Below, in pieces: positions 43,992-55,406 of a stretch of 64,000 bases of DNA. A program made the position numbers and the translations under genes. The notes under the pieces are model-generated. The model did no database searches and had not been told where the DNA came from. It saw only the letters and a list, made by a program, of their open reading frames with translations. How positions within the stretch are numbered: the stretch's first letter is position 1; each line of letters opens with the position of its first letter. The stretch spans positions 807,001 to 871,000 of the forward strand of contig JAPDOI010000289.1 in assembly GCA_029168955.1 (NCBI GenBank), written 5' to 3'. The stretch comes from Aplectana chamaeleonis (Eukaryota > Nematoda > Chromadorea > Rhabditida > Cosmocercidae).

Positions 43992-44597
43992 ACTGTAAGC
44001 CATAATGCAGTAATAGTCCCACAGTATTCGAACCGCGTAAAATCAGGAAGGATTAGGACAACAGCTTACGCTGGCTCTTTCCTCGCAAGAACGGTACGTC
44101 AATGGAACAAATTTGATGTTGACGCGTTCAGATTTAAACAAAGTTCTTCATTCCAGACCTATCTCTATGATTACTTCAAGAAGCCAGTTGCAGTTTGAGT
44201 TATGTTGATGGAAAAAGAAGGCTTCCGTTTCGTTAACGAGACAGTTCTATTCGCCTCCAGAAATGTTACTAACATAATCGTTTTGTTTTGTTGCATTCTT
44301 TGTTCTCTTTATTAACCCCTAAGAATCTCATCCTGCATATGTTTAATTTTGTCACAGACCCCCCGTCGGTGGATCGATCTCGGCAAGTTGGCGGACCAAC
44401 TACGATGGTATCCGGAGCCCAAATGAAACCTCTTGCGGGCTTGCAGTGTTTGGCGCCCACTGCCCTTCTGACCCGAGCATTCCCTCTACTTCCCCCCGTT
44501 TCCGTACTTAACTTATTCGGATTTTCGCGATCATCGACAGAGCAACTTTTTTTTAACGCAATTTATAGCCGAAAATAAATAAATGAATGAATGAACC
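43992..44597 (+). mobile_element. CR1/L2-like retrotransposon 3' end fragment
   Basis: The frame 43,992-44,198 reads NRVKSGRIRTTAYAGSFLAR then TVRQWNKF and YLYDYFKKPVAV before a TGA, the extreme C-terminus of a CR1/L2-like RT protein. A 3' untranslated region ends in a short AAATAAATGAATGAATGA tail, the kind of microsatellite tail used by this group. It is severely 5'-truncated. Confidence 0.65.
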
Positions 44598-44985
44598 ATA
44601 ATTCAATTGCTTCGTAATCCAACGCCTAACCGGCTTAGCCACGGTGTGCTGCTGGGTCACTCCGACTATCTCATTGCAATGATCGGTGGTTTGCATGCAA
44701 CGAGCAATAATCAGGGGATCAATAAACAAGTTATAACTCAAGAGATTTCATCTTCAAACTTTTAAGAGAACCTTTTCAGATGATTACAAGGCTACTGTAT
44801 AGGTCACATGTGTGCTACATCCTCCCAAGCCAGCGTTCTGGTTGCTTTCTTTTTTTGGCCGTTTTTGATATACCCGTGAGGACTGAGGGAAATTTTAAAA
44901 TCTCAAATTGTTTCTTTCTAACTCCTCTACAACCCTCAGAAGACCGTTTTCCAAAACTCCATTTTTCGTACAAAGTGGTCCCTTG
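44598..44985. other. No feature; weak tRNA-like stretch
   Basis: On the minus strand 44,670-44,620 has a tRNA-like D-arm (GTGGCTAAGCCGGTTAGGCG) but no matching anticodon stem or T-arm. Confidence 0.35.
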
Positions 44986-45350
44986 TGAGAGTCTTGGCCG
45001 AGAAATAGCCCACCAGGCTCAGCAACTGATCCTGGTTAGCTGTTTCTCGAATATTTCTTGATTATTTCTTGGCTTCTATGCGGCTGCGACCATGCTGTTC
45101 GCGAAATAGCCAAGGAATAACTGGGAAAACATGGGTAGTTGAACCGACGGCGGTGTTGACATCCGAACCTGCCTCAACAATGAGTCTTATACTCTCCCTT
45201 GAGAGCATTCTTTCGTGGCTGTTTCTCGGCGAGCATTACTTGACGGCTATTCCATGGCAACCAGCTATTTTCCGACCATTTCTCGGTTCTTCCGCGGAGA
45301 GCAGGCATTTTGTGGCTATTTATCGGCTATTGCTCGGCCAAAACTCTAAG
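44986..45350. mobile_element. MITE with repeated GGCTATTTCTCGG motifs
   Basis: The ends GAGAGTCTTGGCCGAGAAAT and, inverted, CTTAGAGTTTTGGCCGAGCA form imperfect inverted repeats. At least six internal variants of GGCTATTTCTCGG or its complement lie between them. Confidence 0.65.
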
Positions 45351-45373
45351 AGCACTCACCCGTAGGTGGTACG

Positions 45374-45526
45374 TCAGCACAATAAGGGTTGCATCCTAGG
45401 ACATACATATATCCGGTTCAATCCCTCGCTGTCAGCAGCAGCTACTGCGAAGAACTAACAGCAGCAGTTGCTGAAAACGAGGGGTTCAATACGTTCTCTG
45501 CCCTGTGATGCTACCCCTATTGTGCC
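45374..45526. repeat. Short hairpin element
   Basis: AGCACAATAAGGGTTGCATC near 45,376 faces GATGCTACCCCTATTGTGCC near 45,507. A second inner palindrome with CAGCAGCAG is centred near 45,455. Confidence 0.6.
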
Positions 45527-45529
45527 TAA

Positions 45530-46604
45530 CAAGGGAACCACAATAAGTCATAGTGACCATTCCAAATGAAATGTACTTTTCTAGAACCATTTTCGGACGA
45601 AAAGTCCGAATATGCCCATAGCAGCTGCCTAGAACCACTCAGAAAAATGTTATGAGCGTTTTTTAAAGCTTCGCGGTAAGTTAAGGGTACCCCCCATGGA
45701 ATTTTTAGGGTGTTTTTAAATTTGTTTCCTGATTTTGCTAAAAACATGTACCTAGGGGTAATCTGGGGTGCTGAACACGAATCTGGGGTTTGCTTGCCCA
45801 AATTTCAAGGTTTACTTTAGGTTACGGTAGGCAACATGCCATTTAGGAATCAAAACCTACCTCAATATTCCGATAATCGACAAATGGACATCAAATTCGT
45901 ATTCAGCACCCCAAATAACCCCCACACAGAAACTTGTAGACAAATCTGAGACTTCGACCAAACTATCGTACACCCATCGTAATCTACCGTAAGCTGCCAA
46001 AAGTCGATAAACCGGCATCGGATTCGTGTTCAGCACTCCAAATAACCCCTGGAGGAATAACTCTTCAGAAGCACTCCGGAAATCGTCGAAAGTCGCGATT
46101 TGCCATCAAATTCTCTCTCGATGGGAATCTGTGAACGAATACAGTCGAAAACTTCGGAAAATCGATAAATAAACCTCAGATTCGTGATCAGCACCCCAAA
46201 TAACCCCCGAGAGCGAATTTTTAGTCAAATCTGGAGTATTTTTCTAAAACGCTTCGAGAGCCCTCTGATTGGTATAAATAAACGCCCAACCAAAAATCCG
46301 TAGAAGTCCAAAACACTGTTAGCCTGCGCAAAGTTTGGAAAATGTTCCTTCAACCTAACTTCGCTTAGTGGGGTAGTTTTGGGCGCTGAACACGACTATG
46401 TGGTCCGTTTCTGGATTTCCGTAAAAATAATGCGCTTTTTGGAGGGTTTAATAAGTACGAAAATCAGAGAAAAAATGCCTATAACTTTTTTCAGAGTGGG
46501 TCTAGGCAGCTGCGATGGGCATATTCGAACTTTTCGTCCGAAAATGGTTCTAGAAAAGTACATTTCATTTTGAATGGTCACTATGACTTATTGTGGTTCC
46601 CTTG
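45530..46604. mobile_element. TAA-target element, copy B (1,075 bp)
   Basis: Inverted termini of about 135 bp begin CAAGGGAACCACAATAAGTC and are bordered by TAA on both sides (45,527-45,529 and 46,605-46,607). A 3-bp TWA duplication is typical of PIF/Harbinger-type elements. The interior contains several copies of TTCAGCACCCCAAATAACCC spaced roughly 100-150 bp and no transposase. Confidence 0.85.
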
Positions 46605-46959
46605 TAAGTACGAGTGCGTTAGCAGGATTCGCGATAAAAACGACTGTTGAATTTTCTTTATAAGAATGCAGGTTTGGTCATCATAAATATGAATATAAGA
46701 GAGAAGTCGCTTAAAATGCACAAAAATAGGTCAGAACGGGTAATTGGTGGGTGTACGCACACCCCTGGGGGTGTGTATACAAGTCTGTTGGTACCTGCTC
46801 GTTGGTGCCCCTGCTTCTACTGAACCCAGCAGACATTTGAGTGTACACAGGAAACGTTCGTCCGATATAGCGTGCACAACTATATCGCGAAAGTATCCCA
46901 TACATTGCATAAAGGTGTCGCCGTCCGGCCGACTAAGGCCTCTCTCAGGCGATTCTCGG

Positions 46960-47170
46960 CCCCGAGCCGCACCGAATAGGAATCGGAGCCGCCTGACAAA
47001 TCGGCTCGTTCTCCCAATCTCCGGGCTACTGCTGTTGCTGTTCGGGCTAACCGGAATAGCCCGAACAGCAACAGCAGTGCCCGGAAAGCAACAGCAGTGG
47101 CCCGGACAGCAACAGGAGCCAACTCGCAGATTGGAAAAACGAGCCGAACTGTCAGGCGGCTCGGGGCCAA
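46960..47170. repeat. About 200-bp hairpin in the RTE 5' region
   Basis: The inner stem GGGCTACTGCTGTTGCTGTT pairs with AACAGCAACAGCAGTGCCC around a 9-base loop near 47,050. The outer stem CGGAGCCGCCTGAC at about 46,983 pairs with GTCAGGCGGCTCGG at about 47,150. Extra GCAACAGCAGTGGCCCGGAC repeats extend one side. A strong RNA structure just 50-60 bases before the ATG could matter for promoter activity or translation start. Confidence 0.8.
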
Positions 47171-47221
47171 TAATCACCTGAGCTGGTCCATAACACCTTA
47201 GGATCCGTACCTAGGGAGTTC

Positions 47222-50200
47222 ATGGAGTCTTTGGCTACAAGCCACAATTTCGCCACCCTGAACTGTCGACCGCTGTCGAGTGATATCCAAAAAACTGCGC
47301 TATCCAGACTTCTGAGCTATTTCCATGCACCGTTTGCTGCTTTGCAGGAAACCCGCCTCAAGGATAGACCCGTCATCAGCGTCGGAGAGGACACCATCTA
47401 CTGCGGTAACGCTGACGATAAGAGAGTGGGAGGCTGTGCAATAGCTGTAACGAAGGATTTTAATGGTATGGTCAAGGAGTTTGGCTCAACGTCGTGCCGG
47501 AATGCTTTTGTACGACTGCGGGATCACAGAGGATTCAATCTGTGGATAGTGAGTGCACATGCGCTTACTGAAACCGCCGAGGACAATTCGAAGGATGCGT
47601 TTTATGAGGAACTTAATACGTTGCTAGCCAGGATCCCTTGTCAACATGCTGTTGTCGTGGGAATCGACGCAAACGCGAAGATGGGAGTTGATCAGGAATC
47701 CGAAGTACTCGGTAAATGGTTCTACCCAGTGGAGCAAACATCGGACAATGGCTACCGCCTTGTCGACTTTTGTGAACGCAGTGGTCTGATTATTGCATCG
47801 ACATTCAAAAGGAATCATCGCCGCCATCAGCTTACGTGGCAGGGACCAACCCGGCTATCTTCAGAAGAGCAGCAGAAGCGGAAGATGACAACTTTGAAAC
47901 TACAGCTCGACTATGTTCTGACGAGGAATATTCCAGTATCGGACATTCGAAGATTTAGAGCTGTGTGGGATGTCGCATTCGATTCAGATCATCGTCCAGT
48001 TCTGTTGAACTTCACTGCGAGGATTCATAAGAGGAAGCGAGGGGCTAAGCCTCTCCAGAGGATTGATATGACAAGTCTCAGGGATGAAGAATGCAGAAGG
48101 AAATTCCGACAACGCCTTTCTATTCATATTGGAGTACAGACTAAGAAGAAACTTTGCGACGCGGATTCTTTTGTCAAGTGCATCCAGGACGCTTCGAAAG
48201 AGGCACTCCCGGTTGTACAGCCTAAGAAGAAGTTCGCCTACGTCTCAGAAGAAACAACATCTACCTACAACAGAGTATGTGCTCTCCGAACTGCAGGAAA
48301 CTTCGTGGAGGAGAAGCGTCTGAGGAGGAAGTTGCGTCGGTAGCTTCAAAGTGACCGCGAACGAGAGTGGACGTGTAGAGCTAAGGAGTTTGAGAAGGCT
48401 TGGGAGGAGAAGAATCCGAGGAAAGCCTACACGTTGCTGCGACAGTATAGCGGGAAGATGAAGAGATGTTCTCCTGTCCTGAACACTACCAATGGAGTTG
48501 CAGTTGGTGATGCGACGCTGCCAATATGGAAGGATTACTTCAGTTCACTACTGAATCGTTCAGCGCGATCAGTACCTGAGCTCCCGCATGTTCAGAGAGC
48601 ACATTACGATGTCAGTGAGGAACCGCCGACTGAGTCTGAAGTTTTGGATTGTGTCCGGAAAATGAAGAATGGAAAGGCAGGTGGAGATGACAACATCACT
48701 GCTGAAATGCTGAAAGCTCTTCCTCCGTCTGGGATTCGTGAAATGACCAACACCATCCGTGCTATATGGATGAGCGAAAGGATACCCGACTCGTGGAGAC
48801 ATGCGATCATCGTACCTCTTCACAAGAAGCTATCCGTCACGGATCCTAAGAACTACAGAGCAATCTCTCTACTTCGTGTCATGTACAAGGTTTTAGAACG
48901 TATCATTCTCGAGCGACTTATCAAACAACGTGAAGGAACGACCAGAGATGAGCAAGCCGGTTTTCAACCTGGAAGATCGACCATCGACCAAGTGTTCGTC
49001 GTGAGAAGAGTAATTGAATCAGGGCAGCGGTATTCGAAGCCATTACAGCTTGCTTTTTTGGACTTTGAAGCCGCATTTGACTCTCCTCATCGTGATCGAT
49101 TGCTCAACGCTCTGCGAGCCGATGGAGTCCCGGAAAAGTATGTTCGGTTAATCATGGACATGGACAGAGGTACAACAGCAGCAGTTCGTACACCTGTCGG
49201 ATTTACATCAGCTTTCGAGGTGTAAACAGGAGTAAGGCAAGGAGCCGTTGCAGGACCTTTTCTTTTCAACTTCGCCGTTGATGACACCATGCGTAGAGTT
49301 GCAGAACAGTTTCCTGCGGATGTGATCCTAACACCATCCGGACGCTCCCTTGTCGACCTGGAGTACGCCGACGACATTGTGTTATTCGCTGAAAACAACG
49401 CAAAACTGCAAAGGATTGCGAACCTCGTTTCGAAGTATGCCGCAGCCTATGGACTTCGTCTTCGTCCCGACAAATGCAAGCAGATGTTGGTCTCTCAGAG
49501 GCCTTCAACAGGAGTTTGTGTGGACGGATAACGTATCGAAGTGGTGGATGATTTCTGTTATTTGGGCTGTTTGCTGAAGAACGATGGTAGTTATGCAGCG
49601 GATATTCGACAACGATGTGCGAAAGCTACGTCTGCATTTAATTTTCTAACCAAGTGTTTGTGGTCTACCACCATCGCGAAGGAAGTCAAGTTGCGCGTCT
49701 ACATATCCGCTATTCGCCCTATCATGATGTACGGATCGGAGACGTGGGCAGCACCGAAGAAGCAGATGGAAAGGTTGGATTGCACGGAGAGGAAGCTTTT
49801 TAGGCGTTTGCTTGGATATTTCTGGCCGCGTGTATGCCATAACGAAAATCTTTACAAGGAAATTGACGCAGTACATCAACGCTTGACACGTGGGAGGTAC
49901 CAGCATCTCCCAACGCCTTCTCAAGCAGCAATGGAAAATCGACTTCGACTGCTCGGGCATATACTAAGAAGAACGCCGGATCGTCTCGTACAACACGCTT
50001 TAAGAATGCTTCCAAATCCTGTCTGGAAACGGCCACCTGGGCGTAGGCGAAAGTTCTGGACGGATGTGGTTAAAGAGGATTTGAAGTCACTCGGCATCGA
50101 AAGACAGTTTAGGCGCGATGTTTCGTTTTGCAGGAAATGGAATAGTGACAGCTGGATGGAATGTGTTCAAATTGTGGCTGAAGACCGTGAATAATGGACA

Positions 50201-50245
50201 TGGCTGACTACTAGGACGGCACACCTCGGTGAAGATGCGGAATGA
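47222..50245 (+). pseudogene. RTE ORF: APE endonuclease plus RT, in-frame stops only
   Basis: From ATG 47,222 a single frame encodes endonuclease motifs (LQETR, VVGIDANAKMG, LQLDYVL and SDHRPVLL) and RT motifs (PLHKKLSVTDPKNYRAISLL, FLDFEAAFDSPH, GVRQGAVAGP and YADDIVLF), then a C-terminal RTE domain (MMYGSETWA, RRLLGYFWPRV and GHILRR). It is interrupted by stops at 48,341 (TAG), 49,223 (TAA), 49,529 (TAA) and 50,192 (TAA), but I find no frameshift over 3 kb. The second half continues TAHLGEDAE before TGA at 50,243. Single-base nonsense changes without indels indicate a young copy. Confidence 0.88.
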
Positions 50246-50299
50246 CCGCGTCAGGCGAAAGCCAACCGATTAAGTCAAGTAAGTAAGTCACGCACACCC

Positions 50300-50586
50300 A
50301 CAATTAACAGGAGTTTTATATATGCCTACTTTCCGTCTTCTATTTTGCCGCTAAAAAAGTTAGTAGTCTCTCGGTGGTCAGCAACTACTTTAAATGCAGA
50401 ATAAAGGACTACAAAACAAGCAGTTGAAGAAATCTAGTTAATTGGGGGCGGGCTGAGACCCAGCAATGGCTTGTTTTTGAGCGATTTTTCTCCGACTTTC
50501 CATCTATTTTCACTTTTGTGATGACCAGGCCTACCTTCTCAAAAAGATAACACAATAAACTTCTCCATCGCAAACCCTGCCCTTAG
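50300..50586. other. No feature recognised
   Basis: Flank between the RTE target duplication and MITE g; no open frame or repeat. Confidence 0.4.
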
Positions 50587-50995
50587 AGGCAGTGTCCACG
50601 ACAAATTTCGTCCTCGGTTTTTGGCCGGAAATCGAAAGTTCAGTTTCTCATTGGAGCACTGGGGTCAAAAGAACGAACGAAATCAGCCCGAAAGAGCTCC
50701 ATAGGGCTCCGAAGTCCGCTCGCGCTAGCCCTTCCGCTCGCGGTCGAGTTTTCCGAGAAACAGTTTGGTCCGCGGCTGAGTTTTTGCATTGGGGCGCATT
50801 CGCGCACGCTGCCTACTTCAGGCCCATGCCCGCGCAACTCATCCACCGTTGAAATGTGGCTTTCAAGAAGAAGAGCCGATTTTGTATTTTTCGCAGCATT
50901 TTTAATGATTCTCTCTTTACTGATGAAACAGTCAGACTTTAAACCTTTGTTTTCTGGTGGAAACTCGAAAACGATTTTTATCGTGGACACTGCCT
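50587..50995. mobile_element. TTAA MITE, copy g (409 bp)
   Basis: Termini AGGCAGTGTCCACGAC and ATCGTGGACACTGCCT, right side TTAA, left TTAG. Its first 170 bp match copy f, then the sequences differ. Confidence 0.85.
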
Positions 50996-51094
50996 TTAAC
51001 ATCAATCGCACCATTGAGCACAAATAAAACATCGTAAAGGACTAGATAAGCTGCGCTCTTCCACAGATCTGGATTTCGTTGATTTTTTTCTGCT

Positions 51095-51182
51095 TTTCGC
51101 AGATTTTTCAGAAAACAGAAACAGAAAGGTCGAAAACGGCCAGAAAACAGAAAACAGAAAACAGAAATTTTCGCACACCCCT
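51095..51182. repeat. CAGAAAA-rich element, inverted copy
   Basis: Repeated CAGAAAACAGAAA ending CGCACACCCCTG, then GTTGCAAC. Inverted relative of 42,357-42,490. Confidence 0.55.
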
Positions 51183-51289
51183 GGTTGCAACCGACCATAC
51201 TCGAGAAATGAAGCAGGATCGACTTGTAAAGGCTGATCAGTTGGGTCGAAAGTATACAAAATCGAGTATTTCAAGCTGTAAATAAGCGA

Positions 51290-51555
51290 GGAAGGCCTAT
51301 CGGCCAGTAGATTTGTGATCAAACAATTTTATCAAACAAGAAATCCGGTTTAAGCCAGGGGTGTCCCATCTTTTTGATACGCGGTTTAAAACATAAATTT
51401 ATTCCAGAGAAGGGCACAAACATTAGATCTAACCCAAAAGAGATATATGGGGGTTGTTTTACGTCCTGATCACAGTAGTGTTGACGAAAAAGATCTATCT
51501 TGCTCAACAAACACGAAACCGGCAAATCAAGGGGTGCCCTATCTTTACGCAGTGT
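51290..51555. repeat. Uninterrupted copy of the 40,495-41,440 element
   Basis: Inverted match to both flanks of the GC-rich TA element. The junction reads CCCCCATATATCTCTTTT on the minus strand, i.e. the empty target site. The next 400 bp (51,556-51,965) hold no recognised feature. Confidence 0.75.
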
Positions 51556-51969
51556 AGTACAGATGAATAGAAGTTGATGGAATATATGATAAGATTACGT
51601 GGAGAATGTCTTTTCTATACATATTGCCCAACCCTTCCTTCCCCACAGATCACCTGAGAGAAATATAAACTTGATTCGATCTCGTGATCATGGCTCAACT
51701 CGGCGACTCTTCCTTTCTCATAAGTCGATTGAGGAATTCCCGGTCCAAAAAAAATCAGTTTCCAGTGACTTTTTTTGCGGTTTTTCCAACTTACATAGCT
51801 GTCATATAGGGTAATAGAACTTCCATCATATATGGAAAACTCAGAGACTGAGACATTTGTGAATGATGCCTTCAATGCAGAGGCCAAATTCACAGTCGAA
51901 AGCATCTACAATTGTGAATGGGACTCCAATGTGTGGCTCATTGATCAACGCTGAGCACTAAGTACATGA

Positions 51970-52098
51970 TTTCTGGGGCATTTCTTAAGAGCTCTTGATT
52001 TTGATTATGACCAGTAGCGGAGCGCTGTTTCGACCAAAGCCATCGCTTGCTGCTGGTGATAACCGAGACCGAGCACTCTTCGAGAGTGCCCCAGACCT
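51970..52098. repeat. Small MITE with TCTGGGGCA ends
   Basis: TTCTGGGGCATTTCT at the left faces GAGAGTGCCCCAGA at the right. The left half recurs at about 27,855-27,910. Confidence 0.6.
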
Positions 52099-52135
52099 TA
52101 CCTCATCCGTTAACCGCCAATATGTTGCTCGTTGA

Positions 52136-53626
52136 AGGCATCGCACGCGCTAAAAACCACTCACCGTCACTCCTTCTCAATTCCTCGTTTTAGCAAGTCT
52201 GAGAACGTAGGAGGATTTTGGCCGATCAAAAACGTACCGTTGGATGTATTCGGGAAGCCGAATGCATTTCATTCCGTCGAACGGGGCCGACCCTCCCTTC
52301 GTCAGGCATCTATCACATTTTGCCCATTGCCATTCAATGCTGCTAACAAGGGAACCACTATAAGTCATAGTAACCATTCCAAATGAAATGTACTGTTCTA
52401 GAACCATTTTCGGACAAAAAGTCCGAATATGCCCATCGCAGCTGCCTAGACCCACTCTGAAAGAGGTTATAGGCGTTTTTTCTTTGATTTTCGTACCTAT
52501 TGTACCAACCAAAAAGCGCATTATTCTTACGAAAATCCGGAAACGGACCTCACAATCGTGTTATGCGCCCAAAACTACCCTCCCGAAGCAAAGATTGGGT
52601 GAGGGAATATTTTCCAAACTTTGCGCAGACTGACAGCGTTTTGGACTTTTTTAGTTGGGCGTTTATTTATACAAATTAGAGGGCTCTCGAAGCGTTTTAG
52701 AAAAATATTCCAAATAGACCTAAAATTCACCCGGGGCCGGGGGGGGAGGTTATTTGGGGTGCTGTTCACGAATCTAAGGTTCATTTGTCGTTTTTCCAAA
52801 GTTTCCGACTAAATTTGATCAAAGCTTCCCACCGGCAGAAAAAAATTGACGGCAAAAACGGCTTTTGACGATTTCCGGAATGTGACGACAGGCGTGGCTC
52901 AAATGGTTCTTCTGGGGGTTATTTGCAGTGCTATACACGAATCTGCAATCCGTTTATCGATTTTTGATAGCTTAGGGTAGATTATGGTGGGTATACGGTA
53001 GTTTGGTCAAAGTCTCAGATTTGTCTCAAATTTTCTATGTGGGAGTTATGTGGGGTGCTGAATACGAACTCGATGTCCATTTGTCAATTCTCGAATTATT
53101 ATGGTGGGTTTTGCCTTCTAAATGGCATGTTGACTACCGTAACCTACAGTAAGCCTTTGAATTTCGACAAGCAAACCCCAGATTCGTGTTCAGCACCCCA
53201 GATTACCCTCACATACATGTTTTTAGCTAAATCCGGAAAAAAATATAAAAAAAAACCCCGAAAATTCCATCGGGGTACCCTTACCTTGCCGCGAAGCTTT
53301 GAAAACGCTCGCAACTTCTTTCAGAATGGGTCTAGGCAGCTGCGATAGGCATATTCGGACTGTTGGGAGGAAAATGGTTCTAGAAAAGTACATTTCATTT
53401 GGAATGGTTTCTATGACTTATTGTGGTTCCCTTGTAAGAATTCTTCGCGATTCTACTGTTAAAAAAACACAGCGCGAATTTAAACGATATTGTCGACGAC
53501 TTCTAACCTTGGTTTTGATGAATTACGATGCTCGAAGGGATCTTTCGTCAATTTTTCTTACCAGAGGAATACAGTAACTCAAAACATGAAACAATGAACT
53601 ATGTTTTTTCTGAGCGTACGATGCCT
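52136..53626. mobile_element. AGGCATCG MITE split by element C
   Basis: Ends AGGCATCGCACGCGC and CGTACGATGCCT, each bordered by TTGA (52,132-52,135 and 53,627-53,630). Removing 52,347-53,437 leaves a MITE of about 400 bp. Confidence 0.7.
52347..53434. mobile_element. TAA-target element, copy C (1,088 bp)
   Basis: Termini CAAGGGAACCACTATAAGTC and the inverted GACTTATTGTGGTTCCCTTG with TAA on both sides (52,344-52,346 and 53,435-53,437). Same interior motif (GTTATTTGGGGTGCTG) as copies A and B. Nested in the 52,136-53,626 MITE. Confidence 0.85.
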
Positions 53627-53630
53627 TTGA

Positions 53631-54315
53631 AGCGATTCAGTGATCATGAAGGTCATGTGCGCGTACTTTTGGTCAAGGAGGGAATCATCCAGGAGAATCT
53701 TCTTTTTTTGTTCCCATCTGTATGCGGCAAAGAGAAAAACATTGTTTGCTCAGACCCTAACTTTACAATTTTTAGGTAAAGGCCTGTCCGTGCGAGCTGC
53801 CTAATTGCGGACTTCCCGCAGCCAGTGCGAATGGTCAAGCTCCATTGTCCGCGTCTCCTTTCGGATGCGAATTTATCGATGATGTTATGAGGGAGATGGT
53901 TGCGGGCGGCAACGCATGCAAGTATGAACAGCTTTGCAACGACTGTAGAACAAGCTTCCACTCACAGATGGAGCAACACATCGTCCATTAGTGCATGTTC
54001 CATAGCAGGGATCAATGTCTGAAAAGGATTTTTTTCACTTCTAGTGATGGATAACGTTTGAAGTTCTTCTCCGAAAGGAAGTGTTTTGTGCTGAGTTCTT
54101 GCAGATTAAGGGTGGTCAAGTGCCCACTGTGACACACGCGCCAGAACGAGCGGCGAAAAATAACCAGGAATTTTTCAAACAGAATAAAGCAAAATCTGCT
54201 ATCTGACAGTGGGAAAGCTAAAGATGAGTTCTATTTTTCGTTTTGGAGACTCTTTCTCTCAATCAAAATCTTTCCAAAAAATTTTTAGCTCCCAAGTCTG
54301 TATCGTGTTTCTCAC
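53631..54315. other. No gene recognised
   Basis: Short frames only; no repeat match seen within the window. Confidence 0.4.
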
Positions 54316-54319
54316 CTGA

Positions 54320-54767
54320 AGGCAGTGTTCACGATAAATTTCACTTCGGATTTCTCCACGATTTACGGAAGGTCTGGTGCCCTATATAGCTAGGCATGCT
54401 TAAAAAGGACACAAAAGACGCGTTTTCGAGCCAAAATAGACCCTCCCTTGTTTACGTTGATTTTTGAGCGTGAAGAAATTGACCGCTATGAAGGATAATA
54501 GCATTCAATGCAATGAAGCGATCAGCTCACTTATCAGCATTTCCTTGACTTGATCATTCCTGTAATCTGCGTTTTCATTTGTTCCTTTCAAGGGGCGGAT
54601 CTGGGGCACCAGGCGTGTCTGGGGCGCCAAAACGCTTGTTTGCAGCCGTTATTTTGCCACTCCTGGCTCGTTTTCTACCGTTCTTTCGACACTGGGAGCC
54701 TAGAATCCTTCTCGCCTATCATTTTACTGTGGAAAGTCACCGAGGTTGATCATCTTGAACGCTGCCT
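54320..54767. mobile_element. TTAA MITE, copy h (448 bp)
   Basis: Termini AGGCAGTGTTCACGAT and TTGAACGCTGCCT. Strong internal match to copy k at 62,577-63,014. It abuts the foldback element at 54,772. Confidence 0.8.
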
Positions 54768-54771
54768 TTGG

Positions 54772-55406
54772 AGGCAGAATACACTCTTGCAAACATGATG
54801 AAGGTTACAGCGCAAATAAGGCCGCATGGCTTCTACCCTATCATCAACGACGTATGAAGCGGTGAAAACCATTCAGTATGACAGAACTTGAGCATCCCTG
54901 TCTTGGTCGCCCGCATTTTCCCACCACTTTGAGTAACAGAATGAATAGTTAAACTTGAAAAAACATGTGATAGGTTAAAGTGATAGCACTATAATATGGG
55001 AGTGCACCAGAGAAACAGCCTAATTGACCTGATTATAACATGTCTGCGCTCCGCATAATTCCCATCCAAGTTCGAGAATGACGCTCTACTCAGACTGAAT
55101 TTTGAAAATGGAGGACTTCATCGGTGATCTATTATAACATGCTATATTCAGGTGAAACGAGCTGTTTCTCTCGTAGACTCCCATTTGGCAGTGCTATTGC
55201 TCTTAGTTATCACAAGTTTTCTAAAGTTTATTTCCATTCTGTTGGAAAACTTGAAGGGGTGGGAAAATATGGACGTGCAAGACAGGGACGCTCGAATACT
55301 GTCATCTTGGATGGTTTTCAGCACTTCAAACGATGACATGTTGGGTACCGTGCGGATTTATATTTATGCTAAAATCTCGACCATGTTTGTGAGCGTGTAT
55401 GCTGTC
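54772..55406. mobile_element. Foldback element, copy 1 (635 bp)
   Basis: Termini AGGCAGAATACAC and GTGTATGCTG (inverted), with long arms about 54,840-55,035 and 55,135-55,340 forming a hairpin of about 200 bp per side. A second copy begins at 63,411. Confidence 0.75.

Larger units (their letters stand above)
46765..50289 (+). mobile_element. Full-length RTE-type retrotransposon, second family, 3,525 bp
   Basis: Bracketed by the 10-bp direct repeat ACGCACACCC (46,755-46,764 and 50,290-50,299). The 5' region (46,765-47,221) is G+C-rich and holds a long hairpin. The coding region runs 47,222-50,245 in one frame. The 3' end is TCAAGTAAGTAAGTC, a short AAGT tandem tail typical of RTE. Confidence 0.88.

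Noticed and set aside
44620..44670. tRNA-like sequence on the minus strand
   Set aside because: D-arm resembles a tRNA but anticodon stem does not pair and no T-arm follows.
46731..47181. Overlapping frames of 96-148 codons on both strands upstream of the RTE ORF
   Set aside because: They arise from the GC-rich hairpin and repeats of the element's 5' region.
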